Below the pieces are notes generated by a model that saw only the letters and a program-made list of their open reading frames with translations, was not told the DNA's origin and made no database searches. Source: Planctomycetota bacterium (GTDB lineage: Bacteria > Planctomycetota > Phycisphaerae > Phycisphaerales > UBA1924). From it: a stretch of DNA of 64,000 nt. Within the stretch, counting starts at the first letter, position 1. Each line of letters starts with the position of its first letter. Location: NCBI GenBank assembly GCA_963204725.1, contig CAUJHH010000018.1, forward strand, positions 41,248 through 105,247, read 5' to 3'. Made by a program: the position numbers and the translations under genes. Of this stretch, positions 43,615-51,889 are shown in pieces.

Positions 43615-46224
43615 GTGACGACCCCGACCAACCGATCCCGACGCGCCCACGCACTCGTTCCCTCCATCCTCCTGCTCGCGCTCGCGCTGCTGGCCTCCGT
43701 GGGTGCCATTCTCGCGTCCTCGGGCAAGTCGCACCGCGCTCGCTCCGCGCACGCCCGCGAGACGATCGACCAGTCGTGGCGCACCGCCAAGACGCTCGCC
43801 GACGCCCTCGATCCCATCCAACTGGAGCCGGGGTTCCGCATCGAACTCATTGCCGCCGAGCCGCTGGTCGAGGCCCCGGTCTGGATCCAGTTCGACGAGC
43901 ACGCCCGTATGTGGGTTGTCGAGATGGTCGGTTACATGCAGGACGCGCTCGGCGCGGGCGAGTCCGAACCCTCAGGCCGCATCGCGATCCTCGAGGACAC
44001 CGACGGCGACGGCGCGATGGACCGGCGCACCACATTCGCCGACGGGCTCGTCATGCCCCGGGCGGTCCTCCCGTGCTTCGCCGATGCGCGAGGCGCCGGA
44101 GCACTCGTCATCGAGCCGCCGAATCTCATCTTTCTCAAGGACACGAACAACGACGGACGGGCCGACGAGCGACGCCTCATCCTGAGCGGATTCGCCGGCG
44201 AGAATCCCGAGCACGCGCCCAACGCCCTCACGTGGGGCCTCGACAACTGGATCCACCTCTCCCAGCACTCCCTTGAGCTCCGCTTCAGCGGCCCTCCCGC
44301 CTTCGACACCGTCACGCGCCCGACTCCCGCGCACGGCCAATGGGGGCTCGCGATGGATCGCGCCGGCCGCCTCTTCTACACGCCCAACTCCGATGCGTTG
44401 AAGATGGACCTCGTCCCCAAGCACTACGCCTCACGCAACCCCGCCCAGCGCACCTTCCCGCTCGTCGGCGTCGGCGTCTGTGACGACCAGACCGTCTGGC
44501 CAATCCACCCAACGCCCGGTGTCAATCGCGGCTACATGGACGGCATCCTCCGCGCCGACAAACGACTCGCGGTCCACACCGCCGCGTGCGGCACGACGTT
44601 TTACGAGGCCTCTCTCCTCGGCCCGGATCTGCGTGGCGACGCCTTGATCGCCGAGCCCGCAGGGAACCTCGTCCGTCGTCTCAAGATCGAGCAGGCCGCC
44701 GATCGCGTGAAGGGCACGAGCGCGTACCCCGATCGAGAATTCCTCGCCTCAATCGACGAACGCTTCCGCCCCGTGCAGTGCCTCACCGGCCCGGAGGGCG
44801 CGCTCTACATCGTCGATATGCATCGAGGAGTCATCCAGCACAAGACCTATCTCACCGACTACCTGAAACAGCAGGTCTATGCGCGAGGTCTCGAACGCCC
44901 GCTCGACATGGGACGCATCTATCGCGTCCTGCCCGCGAACGCCGTCGTCCCGACGCGCACGAACCTCGGCTCGCTGACAAACGCCCGGCTCGTCGAGCAG
45001 CTCTCGCACCCCGACATGTGGCGTCGCACCACCTCGCAGCGCCTGCTCATCGAGCGCCGCGCGATCGAACAGGCCGACGCGCTCCGACGCCTCTCCCGTC
45101 GCGGCTCCGATCCGATCGCCCGCCTCCACGCCTTCTGGACGCTTGACGGCCTTGGCCTGACGAACCCTGACGACGCCCTCGCCGCCATGTCCGATGCAGA
45201 TCCCGACGTCGTGCTTGCGGGCCTGCGGATCGGCGAACGCTGGCTCACTCCCGGCGATGGCTCGTCCGGCGCTGACACCCTGCTCAACGCGATCGCCGAT
45301 CTCGCAGGGAGTCCCGACCGCCGAATCCGCACCCACGCGCTGCTCGCAGCGGGCGCGAGCCCCGATGCCCGCGCCGTTTCGCTCCTCGTCAACGCCGCTC
45401 GTGCCGAGCCCGACAGCGAATCGATCCGCGCTCTCGCCATCAGCGGCCTCTTCGGCCGAGCACCGCTCGCCATTGTCGCCCTCGCCGCGGACGGAGCGAC
45501 CATCCGGGGCGGCCGCCTCGCATTCGTGCGCGACCTCTTCGACGCCGATCTCACCGGTCCCGACTATGGAGCCCGCGCCCGAGCGATCGACCTCATTGCG
45601 TCGCTCAGCGGGGACCGCTCCGATCTTGCCTCGTTCCTCCTCGGGCGTCTCCAACTCGCCCAGCGCCTCAACACCGATACCCCACGCCCCATCGAACTCG
45701 CCGCCCCACCCCGCGGCTGGACGTCGCTCACTGCGTCCCGGTCCCCACTCTCATTCGCCGCCCGCGACGCCGACCAGTGGCTCGTCTGGCCAGGTCACGG
45801 CTCGGTCGTCTCCAGCAGTGGACGCGTGCTCACGCCCGAAGAGATCGCACGCTTCGACATCGGCCGCGCTCTCTTCGACACGACCTGTTCCGGCTGCCAC
45901 AGCAAGGGAGGAACCGGCGCACCCGGCCACGCTCCCGCTCTTGCCGGCTCCTCGCGCGTGCGAGGCAACCCCGACACGCCGATCCGCATCCTTCTCTACG
46001 GGCTCGAAGGCCCGCTCGAGAGCGACGGACAACGCTTCAATGCGAGCATGCCCGCCGCGCCCTTCAAGACCGACGAAGAACTCGCCGCCGTGCTCACGTA
46101 CATCCGACGTGCCTGGGGGAACAACACCGAGCCCGTCGCCCCGTCGGACTTCGCAGCGACGCGCTCCGCTACAGCCGGCCGCGAGAAGCCATGGCGCATC
46201 GAAGAGCTGGAGGGCAAGCCATGA
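43615..46224 (+). CDS. PVC-type membrane-bound dehydrogenase with cytochrome c domain
   Basis: Protein of 869 residues from a GTG start. A signal anchor (about 15-36, LVPSILLLALALLASVGAIL) leads to a six-bladed-propeller dehydrogenase-like domain (about 65-440: GFRIELIAAEPLVEAPVW, MVGYMQDALG, EPPNLIFLKDTNNDGRADER), then HEAT-like helices (about 455-680) and a C-terminal cytochrome c with haem site Cys758-x2-Cys761-His762 and likely axial Met812 (NASMPA). This plan is known almost only from PVC bacteria. It should oxidise a substrate, perhaps a sugar or alcohol, and pass electrons to a periplasmic chain. Coupled by ATGA to the DUF1080 lipoprotein gene. Confidence 0.9.
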   Translation: MTTPTNRSRRAHALVPSILLLALALLASVGAILASSGKSHRARSAHARETIDQSWRTAKTLADALDPIQLEPGFRIELIAAEPLVEAPVWIQFDEHARMWVVEMVGYMQDALGAGESEPSGRIAILEDTDGDGAMDRRTTFADGLVMPRAVLPCFADARGAGALVIEPPNLIFLKDTNNDGRADERRLILSGFAGENPEHAPNALTWGLDNWIHLSQHSLELRFSGPPAFDTVTRPTPAHGQWGLAMDRAGRLFYTPNSDALKMDLVPKHYASRNPAQRTFPLVGVGVCDDQTVWPIHPTPGVNRGYMDGILRADKRLAVHTAACGTTFYEASLLGPDLRGDALIAEPAGNLVRRLKIEQAADRVKGTSAYPDREFLASIDERFRPVQCLTGPEGALYIVDMHRGVIQHKTYLTDYLKQQVYARGLERPLDMGRIYRVLPANAVVPTRTNLGSLTNARLVEQLSHPDMWRRTTSQRLLIERRAIEQADALRRLSRRGSDPIARLHAFWTLDGLGLTNPDDALAAMSDADPDVVLAGLRIGERWLTPGDGSSGADTLLNAIADLAGSPDRRIRTHALLAAGASPDARAVSLLVNAARAEPDSESIRALAISGLFGRAPLAIVALAADGATIRGGRLAFVRDLFDADLTGPDYGARARAIDLIASLSGDRSDLASFLLGRLQLAQRLNTDTPRPIELAAPPRGWTSLTASRSPLSFAARDADQWLVWPGHGSVVSSSGRVLTPEEIARFDIGRALFDTTCSGCHSKGGTGAPGHAPALAGSSRVRGNPDTPIRILLYGLEGPLESDGQRFNASMPAAPFKTDEELAAVLTYIRRAWGNNTEPVAPSDFAATRSATAGREKPWRIEELEGKP

Positions 46225-46973
46225 ACATGCACCCTGCAGCACGGATCCTCACACGGGCGGCATGCCTCGCGATGGCTATGGCCCTCACCGGATGTGCCTG
46301 TCGAACGCATGTCGTCTCCAGCGGTGCCGCCCCACGACCGACCATCTCGCTCTTCGACGGCACCACGCTCGCTGGCTGGACACAGCGCGGCGGCAAGGCC
46401 ACCTACTCCGTCGAGGACGGTTGCATCGTTGGTCGCACCGCCCCTAACCAGCCCAACTCATTCCTCTGCACCGAGCGTGCGTTCGCCGACTTCATCCTGA
46501 CCCTCGAGTTCCAGGTCGACGATGAGCTCAACTCCGGCATCCAGATCCGGAGCGAGAGCCGCCCCGACTATCAGAGCGGCCGAGTCCACGGCTACCAGAT
46601 CGAAATCGATCCCGCCGAGCGAGCGTGGACGGGCGGCATCTACGACGAGGGTCGGCGCGGCTGGCTCGACGACCTTTCGGACAATCCAGACGCCCGCGCC
46701 GCATTCAGGCGCGACGAGTGGAACACACTTCGAATCGAGGCCGAGGGCGATCACATCCGCACGTGGATCAACGGCGTTCCCGCCGCCGACCTGCACGACG
46801 ACATGACCCCATCCGGCTTCATCGCGCTCCAGGTCCACGGCGTCGGAGCCCGCGCGGAGCCGCTCGAAGTCCGCTGGCGGAACATCATGCTCACACCGCT
46901 CGACGCCGATGTCACAAGCCCGCCATCTCCCTCAGAGCCCGATCAAGTTCCGGCGGCACCGGCATCACGCTGA
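46221..46973 (+). CDS. DUF1080 lipoprotein (3-keto-disaccharide hydrolase family)
   Basis: Lipoprotein of 250 residues. The lipobox LTGC lies at about residues 19-22 of a short signal peptide. The rest is one jelly-roll DUF1080 domain: SLFDGTTLAGWTQRGG, FADFILTLEFQVDDELNSGI, GYQIEID, WNTLRIEAEGDHIRTWING and GFIALQVHG. The family includes enzymes that hydrolyse 3-keto-glycosides. Its start overlaps the dehydrogenase stop (ATGA), so substrate oxidation and glycoside cleavage could be consecutive. The 3' end overlaps the convergent EVE gene by 62 bp. Confidence 0.9.
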   Translation: MNMHPAARILTRAACLAMAMALTGCACRTHVVSSGAAPRPTISLFDGTTLAGWTQRGGKATYSVEDGCIVGRTAPNQPNSFLCTERAFADFILTLEFQVDDELNSGIQIRSESRPDYQSGRVHGYQIEIDPAERAWTGGIYDEGRRGWLDDLSDNPDARAAFRRDEWNTLRIEAEGDHIRTWINGVPAADLHDDMTPSGFIALQVHGVGARAEPLEVRWRNIMLTPLDADVTSPPSPSEPDQVPAAPASR

Positions 46974-47337
46974 GGCGTGAGATGGTCACAAGCTGGAACT
47001 TCGCAAACCGCCTGTCGGCTTTGATCTGTGCGAGCGTCACGGGCGATCTCGCCCGTTTCCCCGCTTTCAGGTTGACGACCGCAAACTTCGGCTCGCCCTT
47101 CGCGTTCATTTCCGGGCGCATCGGATCCGCGTACCCGGCCCGCGTCACTTTCGCGAGCCCGACGATCGCTCGCTCATCGCCCGAGTGGTAGACGAGTGCC
47201 TCGTCCCCCTTCTTCATCGCCCGCAGCGCGATCAGTGCCGCGGCGTTTGTCACGCCATCCCAGGTCGTTGCTTCGTCGCGCACGAGATCGTCGAAGGAGT
47301 ACGTCCCCGGCTCGGTCTTCAGCAGGAAGGTCGCCAT
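46912..47337 (-). CDS. EVE domain protein
   Basis: Small protein of 141 residues that is one EVE domain (PUA-like fold; thymocyte nuclear protein 1 family). Diagnostic pieces: FLLKTEPGTYSFDDL, TTWDGVTNAAAL, GDEALVYHSGDERAIVGLAKV and KFAVVNLKAGKR. EVE domains are suspected or shown to read modified bases in DNA or RNA; some travel with restriction systems, but no restriction gene is nearby here. ATG at 47337 fits the family start. The last 62 bp are antisense to the DUF1080 gene. Confidence 0.92.
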   Translation of the reverse strand: MATFLLKTEPGTYSFDDLVRDEATTWDGVTNAAALIALRAMKKGDEALVYHSGDERAIVGLAKVTRAGYADPMRPEMNAKGEPKFAVVNLKAGKRARSPVTLAQIKADRRFAKFQLVTISRLSVMPVPPELDRALREMAGL

Positions 47338-47365
47338 GGGCGAAGCGTACCCGCGTGCGCTCAGC

Positions 47366-47401
47366 GCAAGCAAAGAGCCGGACCCAGATCTGTCCGGCTC
47401 T
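47366..47401 (-). terminator. Rho-independent terminator after the Cys-rich gene
   Basis: Perfect 10-bp stem AGAGCCGGAC / GTCCGGCTCT with an 8-base loop at 47374-47401, followed on the minus strand by TTTGCTTG. It is about 30 bp downstream of the gene at 47432-47842 and ahead of the EVE gene start at 47337. Confidence 0.7.
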
Positions 47402-47431
47402 CGAGGAGTGAACTTCGCGTTATCAGAGACC

Positions 47432-47842
47432 TCAGCCGCCGGTCTTCTCGGTCGACTCCTTCTGTGCCATCGTGGCGCAGCATTCGGGCTTGTCGCAGGT
47501 GGCCGGATCGCAATCGCCATCCTTGGCCATCTCCGAGCAGTCCGAGGCAGCGAGCTTCTCGCATGTGTCGCCAGCCTTCAGATGGCACTCAGTCTCGGCA
47601 ACAAGAGCGACCGTTTCCACGTTCACTTCGTTGGCCTTGTCGCAGCCCATCGCGCAAGACTCCTCGGTCTGCGACGTCGCCGCGACCGGAGTGACAACTG
47701 CCTGAGGCTGCAGCTTGCTCTGGCAAACGCCAATCAGGCACTCGCCGGTGACAGCCCGGTAGCCGCCAACGGTCGCGGCCGTGGCGCCCACAAGACCGAC
47801 CAGACCAATCGCGGCAACCTTGATAATCGAACCTCTGCGCAT
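47432..47842 (-). CDS. Cys-rich exported or membrane-anchored small protein
   Basis: Protein of 136 residues that I do not recognise. N-terminal hydrophobic segment (about 6-27, IIKVAAIGLVGLVGATAAT) is an anchor or signal, then 12 cysteines in about 105 residues: TGECLIGVC, EESCAMGC, single Cys in TECH, DTCEK and SDCSE, and a cluster CDPATCDKPECC near the end. The pattern could bind metal (copper, zinc) or form disulfides outside the cytosol. AGGAG lies 8 bases before the ATG at 47842. Followed by a terminator; divergent from the coiled-coil membrane gene at 48016. Confidence 0.75.
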   Translation of the reverse strand: MRRGSIIKVAAIGLVGLVGATAATVGGYRAVTGECLIGVCQSKLQPQAVVTPVAATSQTEESCAMGCDKANEVNVETVALVAETECHLKAGDTCEKLAASDCSEMAKDGDCDPATCDKPECCATMAQKESTEKTGG

Positions 47843-48015
47843 CGCATTCTCCTTGTGTGCCGGCACCGCCATCCACGCGCGTGCCGCTATCTGTTGTATC
47901 GACAACTCTACCAGTCCGTTCCTCAGACAGCGTTCCAGTCGCGCTATTTCCGTGCCGATAAGCGACTTGACCCACTCGCCAACCCGGGCGATCGGTCTTT
48001 GTTTGGGGAGCAAGC

Positions 48016-50061
48016 ATGTCCGGAGGCAATCAGCCAATCCAATCCGTTTCCGGAGTGCCCGGGCAGTCGCCCACCTCGTCAGCCGGAATCATGGCCCTGA
48101 TCTCCGATGTCGAGCGCCAACTCGCCAGTCTTCGCGAAGCAGACGAGCAGCGTCGACTCGCCGAAGAGGCCCTCGCCACGCGAGAGGCGGCAGCGAACGA
48201 ACTCGAGCAGCGCGCCCGGGCAACCCTGAAGTCGAACGAAGAACTCGCGGCACAGCTCCTCGCTCAGCGCGAGTCGATCGAAGCCGAGTCCGCAAGAATC
48301 GAAACCGAACGCCAGGCGATCGAGGCTGCCCGTCACGAACTCGACGCGCAGCGTGCCGATCTCGAAAGAGAACTCGATCGAATATCCGCGCTGGAAGACG
48401 CCGCCAAGCGGGCCCAGGCGGCCGCCGAGGCCGCAGAGCGAGAGGCGGCGGAAGCCGCCGCCCGTGCGCAATCGTCGGCGCAGGACGCCGAACAGCGCCG
48501 GGCGCAGATGGAGCGTGCGCTCGCCGAAAAGGCGGCGGCGTTCCGAGCCGCCGAAGAGCGAATGGAGCAGCGAGCGACCGACTCGAGTTCCATGATCGCC
48601 GAGGCGCAGACGCTCGCCGAGTCCTATGCCGCTCAGATCGACGCGCTCAAGCGCGAGCTGCAGGACGCACGCACCGACGCCGGAAGGCTCGCCACAGACC
48701 TGGAGACCAAGGGCCAGGTGATCGCCGCTCGAAACGACGAACTCAAGTCGCTCCGCGCCCAGGCCGCCGTCCTGCGTGAGAAGTCCGGTGGCGATGCGGC
48801 GCTCAAGAGCCAGCTCGCAGAGCTGACCGCAGCTCAGGCCCGCTCGAGCACCGAGATCGAAGCGCTCACCGCCGCGCTCGCCGAAGCCGAACGCAAAGCC
48901 GAGGATTACCTCCGACACATTGCCGAGGTCGAGGGCCAACTCGCAGAGTCCACTCGGCTCCTCGATTCGGCGACCAGCGCGCCCGCTTCGGGCGCAGACG
49001 CCGACCCCGAGCTCCTCTCGCAGGTTGAAGAGATCCGATCAGCGCGAGACGAAGCGATCGCAGAAGCCGAGAAGCTCCGCGAGTTTGCCCGTACGCTCGG
49101 ACAGGAACTCTCCGCCGCCCGCGCGCAGGCCGATGCCGCACCCGCCCACGCCTCCGACTCTGGTGATCTGGGGCCTCCGATCCGCTCCGGTGACTTCATC
49201 GAAGCACGCCGGGAACGTCTCCGCCAGCAGCGCAAACTCCTCCGGTCCCAGGCCGAGAAGGTCAAGCGAGCTGGCGACGCAGTCAGAGATCGCTTCGAGC
49301 AGGTGGAGCAGATCCTCGCGCAGCGAGCCGAACTCATCGCGGCCAAGAAGTCGGTCGACGACATCCGACGCAAGTCCCGTTCACGCCAGGCCCGGAGCGG
49401 CGCGATCGCAGCCCTCTTCTATGTCACGCTCGCGATGCTGATCTACGCGGGCATCGGCTGGGTTGTCGCCCAGAAGGTCGCTCCGGCGATCTACGCCGTC
49501 TCCGCACGCGTCGAGGCCGACGCCTCCGGCCGCCCCCCCTCCGCGGCCGAGCTCGAAGAATGGCGGCGCTACCACGAGGGGCTCCTCGTCGATCCTCGCT
49601 TCATGGAGACCGCCGCCGAAAAAATGAAGCAGCGCGGCATCGCGTCTCTCGCCACCGCCGCGTCACTCAAGTCCCGCCTCGATGCAGACATGACGCTCCT
49701 CTCCGACACCCCCGGCACACTCACAGTCGAACTCCGCGGTCTGGGCGCAGCCAAGACCCAGAGAATCCTGGACACGCTCGTCACCACGTTCGTTCGCTCG
49801 GCCAACTCTGCCCGTGAACGCCGAGTCGATGGCACCAACACCATCATCGCCGTGGCCGCGACGCCCGATCCCACGCCCCTATACGACGAACGGATCTACT
49901 ACGCCGCCGGCATCGCGGGCGCGCTCACGATCCTCTCGTCCATCGCCGCCTTCATTCTCTGGCGCAAGCTCTACGAGGCGAAGGCCTCCATCGAACGCGT
50001 CGACGAGTTCGACGGCCTCATGGACGAGCGCCGCTGGCGGATGCCCTCACGCCCCGCCTGA
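48016..50061 (+). CDS. Giant coiled-coil membrane protein with Wzz-like C-terminal region
   Basis: Protein of 681 residues. Residues about 25-455 are almost continuous Ala/Glu/Arg/Gln heptads (for example RAQAAAEAAEREAAEAAARA), then one membrane helix (about 463-485, ALFYVTLAMLIYAGIGWVVA), an extracytoplasmic region of about 135 residues beginning ISAR/VSARVEAD-like, and a second helix (about 635-655) with a short tail. The helix-domain-helix end looks like polysaccharide chain-length (Wzz/Vps) proteins, though the huge cytosolic coiled coil is not part of that family. Function unknown; a structural or envelope-organising role is guesswork. Shares a bidirectional terminator with the anti-sigma gene. 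Confidence 0.75.
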   Translation: MSGGNQPIQSVSGVPGQSPTSSAGIMALISDVERQLASLREADEQRRLAEEALATREAAANELEQRARATLKSNEELAAQLLAQRESIEAESARIETERQAIEAARHELDAQRADLERELDRISALEDAAKRAQAAAEAAEREAAEAAARAQSSAQDAEQRRAQMERALAEKAAAFRAAEERMEQRATDSSSMIAEAQTLAESYAAQIDALKRELQDARTDAGRLATDLETKGQVIAARNDELKSLRAQAAVLREKSGGDAALKSQLAELTAAQARSSTEIEALTAALAEAERKAEDYLRHIAEVEGQLAESTRLLDSATSAPASGADADPELLSQVEEIRSARDEAIAEAEKLREFARTLGQELSAARAQADAAPAHASDSGDLGPPIRSGDFIEARRERLRQQRKLLRSQAEKVKRAGDAVRDRFEQVEQILAQRAELIAAKKSVDDIRRKSRSRQARSGAIAALFYVTLAMLIYAGIGWVVAQKVAPAIYAVSARVEADASGRPPSAAELEEWRRYHEGLLVDPRFMETAAEKMKQRGIASLATAASLKSRLDADMTLLSDTPGTLTVELRGLGAAKTQRILDTLVTTFVRSANSARERRVDGTNTIIAVAATPDPTPLYDERIYYAAGIAGALTILSSIAAFILWRKLYEAKASIERVDEFDGLMDERRWRMPSRPA

Positions 50062-50092
50062 TCCGTTGCTCACGCTCCCTCACGCCAACGAA

Positions 50093-50116
50093 AGAAGGGG
50101 CCTCGTGGCCCCTTCT
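50093..50116. terminator. Bidirectional rho-independent terminator
   Basis: Perfect 10-bp stem AGAAGGGGCC / GGCCCCTTCT with TCGT loop between the convergent genes ending at 50061 and 50153. On the minus strand it is followed by TTTCGTT, on the plus strand by GCTTGTT, so it can end both transcripts. Confidence 0.8.
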
Positions 50117-50152
50117 GCTTGTTCCGGATTGTGGGTATTCCTCAGCGGCCGA

Positions 50153-50956
50153 TCACGCCTTGCCCTTCATCGTCGCCACCATCAGCGGTGTCTGCTCGCC
50201 GTTCGGACCCGGCCCGACGATCGCGAGCTGCTTGCCCGCGCTCGATGCCGCAATCACGTCACGCGTCATCAGCCCGCCGCTCGAATCGAACGACGCGAGC
50301 ACCTCAACGACACTCCCGCTCTGGTCCAGCACCGCGAGCTGGTAGACCTCGCCGGTCTGGCGCGGCAGATTCAGGTAGAACAGCCGTCCGGACTGCCAGT
50401 CAGGATTCGTCCACAACGACGCCTCGCCCTGCACCGCGGGGTTCGCGGACGTGAACATCACACGCTCGGTGCGACCATCGAACAACATGTCGCGAAGGTG
50501 ATTCGGCCCATAATTGGCCAGCATGCTCGAGAGCAGCACGTCGCTCTGGATCTTCGCGTGCAGCTCGTCGTACTGCACACGCATCTGGATCGTTGTCACG
50601 GCGAACACAACCGCCGCCGCGGCACACGCGAGCGCGCCCGCCCGCCACACCGGTGAAACCCGCTTGCTTCGAAGGATCGGGGGCAGCGTCCGCCCCGGGC
50701 CGTCTCGGCGCGAGGTCTCCCTCTCCGCGATCGCGATCCGCACACGCTGCAGCACCCGAGCCCGAAGGTCGCTCGGTGCCTCAACATCCGGCAACAAAGC
50801 CGTCAGATCGGAGAATCGAACCTGCTCGCGACGGATCCGCGCCTGCACCGCCGCCGGCGAGGCCGCGAACGCACGCTCGAACGCTTCGCGCTCCTCGTCA
50901 TCGAGAAGCCCGTGCACGTCGAGCAGAGCGAGTTCCGTCAATTCCTGGACTTTCAT
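50153..50956 (-). CDS. Anti-sigma factor, RskA-like
   Basis: Inner-membrane protein of 267 residues that should hold the adjacent ECF sigma factor inactive. N-terminal cytosolic helices (VQELTELALLDVHGLLDDEE) resemble the anti-sigma domain of RskA; the zinc-binding HxxxCxxC of ZAS-type domains is absent. One membrane helix lies at about 105-122 (AGALACAAAAVVFAVTTI). The extracytoplasmic part has the RskA-type pattern GRLFYLNLPRQTGEVYQLAV. Coupled to the sigma gene by ATGA overlap. Confidence 0.86.
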   Translation of the reverse strand: MKVQELTELALLDVHGLLDDEEREAFERAFAASPAAVQARIRREQVRFSDLTALLPDVEAPSDLRARVLQRVRIAIAERETSRRDGPGRTLPPILRSKRVSPVWRAGALACAAAAVVFAVTTIQMRVQYDELHAKIQSDVLLSSMLANYGPNHLRDMLFDGRTERVMFTSANPAVQGEASLWTNPDWQSGRLFYLNLPRQTGEVYQLAVLDQSGSVVEVLASFDSSGGLMTRDVIAASSAGKQLAIVGPGPNGEQTPLMVATMKGKA

Positions 50957-51528
50957 ACCACCGGCTCCTCATTCACCCGCTCACGCAGTCGTACCAAGGC
51001 GCGGCTCAATGCCGACTTCACAGTCCCCAACGGAGTTCCGAGTTCCTCACCAATCTGCCGCAGGGTCTGTCCCCCGAGATACGCACGAACAACGACAGTG
51101 CGCTGCAATTCCGGGAGAGTTTCGATCTTCTTCATCAGCGACGCAAACTGCTCCTGGCGTTCCGGCGATGACGGGCCAAGCCCGCGATCTCCAAGCACGC
51201 CTGCCTGGGCCTCATCCAATGTTCCCGCCCGCACCCGGGCTCGGGTTCGACGCAACTTGTCAACCAAGTGGCGCCGCGAGATCAGCATCACCCAAGTCAC
51301 CAATGCCGCACGCTTCGGGTCATACCGGCCGGCTGTCCGCCACAGCCGAACAAATACTTCCTGGACCGCGTCTTCCGCTTCAGCCCGCGTCGGCATCGAC
51401 TGAAACGCCATCCGAAACACCAGCGAACCGAATCTGTCGTACAACTCGCTGATCGCCTTCTCGTCGTTCTCGGCGACTCGCCTCATCAAAGCCAGATCAA
51501 CGTCGTCTTGTGCTTGCCTGTCCGTCAT
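50953..51528 (-). CDS. ECF RNA polymerase sigma factor, SigK-like
   Basis: Sigma factor of 191 residues. Region 2 (about 20-90): ELYDRFGSLVFRMAFQSM, AEDAVQEVFVRLWRTAGRYD, LVTWVMLISRRHLVDKLRR. Region 4 (about 125-180): LPELQRTVVVRAYLGGQTLR plus QIGEELGTPLGTVKSALSRA. This fits the SigK/RskA-type group, matched by the following RskA-like gene. GGAG precedes the ATG. Autoregulation is likely but unproven; see the upstream intergenic entry. Confidence 0.93.
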   Translation of the reverse strand: MTDRQAQDDVDLALMRRVAENDEKAISELYDRFGSLVFRMAFQSMPTRAEAEDAVQEVFVRLWRTAGRYDPKRAALVTWVMLISRRHLVDKLRRTRARVRAGTLDEAQAGVLGDRGLGPSSPERQEQFASLMKKIETLPELQRTVVVRAYLGGQTLRQIGEELGTPLGTVKSALSRALVRLRERVNEEPVV

Positions 51529-51889
51529 ACCCCACGCTCCTGCGCGACGGCTCTACTCGGGCGGTATCCGACCGCCAGCATCCGATACGCAGGGCCCTCG
51601 CAGAGGATGCCATCTCCCACCGCTTTCCTCCAATCACTTGGGCCGAATGATACCCTGAACAAGGGTAAATGTTCGTATTATGTGCGGAATGCGTGACCCG
51701 GTCAGGAACTCATCAAGTACGAAACAATGCTTGCGGCAGCCCGGCGCTCCCGGTACGCTGGGGTGTCGCTCTTGTGGGAGCTTGAGCGTGCGGAGTGGCG
51801 TCATGCAGCCTCGTGGTCTGCTCAAATGCGGAACTAGCGCGTCCTTGGCGCGTACTTCACTGGGGACCGGTCCCGTGGAGGGTGTCCGC
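51529..51889. other. Intergenic region between sigma operon and pseudopilin-like gene
   Basis: No convincing gene in these 361 bp. It is less GC-rich than its surroundings near 51650-51690. A small palindrome TACCC-7-GGGTA sits at 51651-51667 and could be an operator. A sigma-70-like pair TTGCGG (51731) and TACGCT (51754) with 17-bp spacing faces the pseudopilin-like gene; on the other strand GAACAT and TATCAT, 16 bp apart, face the sigma operon. All promoter calls are by eye and weak. Confidence 0.3.
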
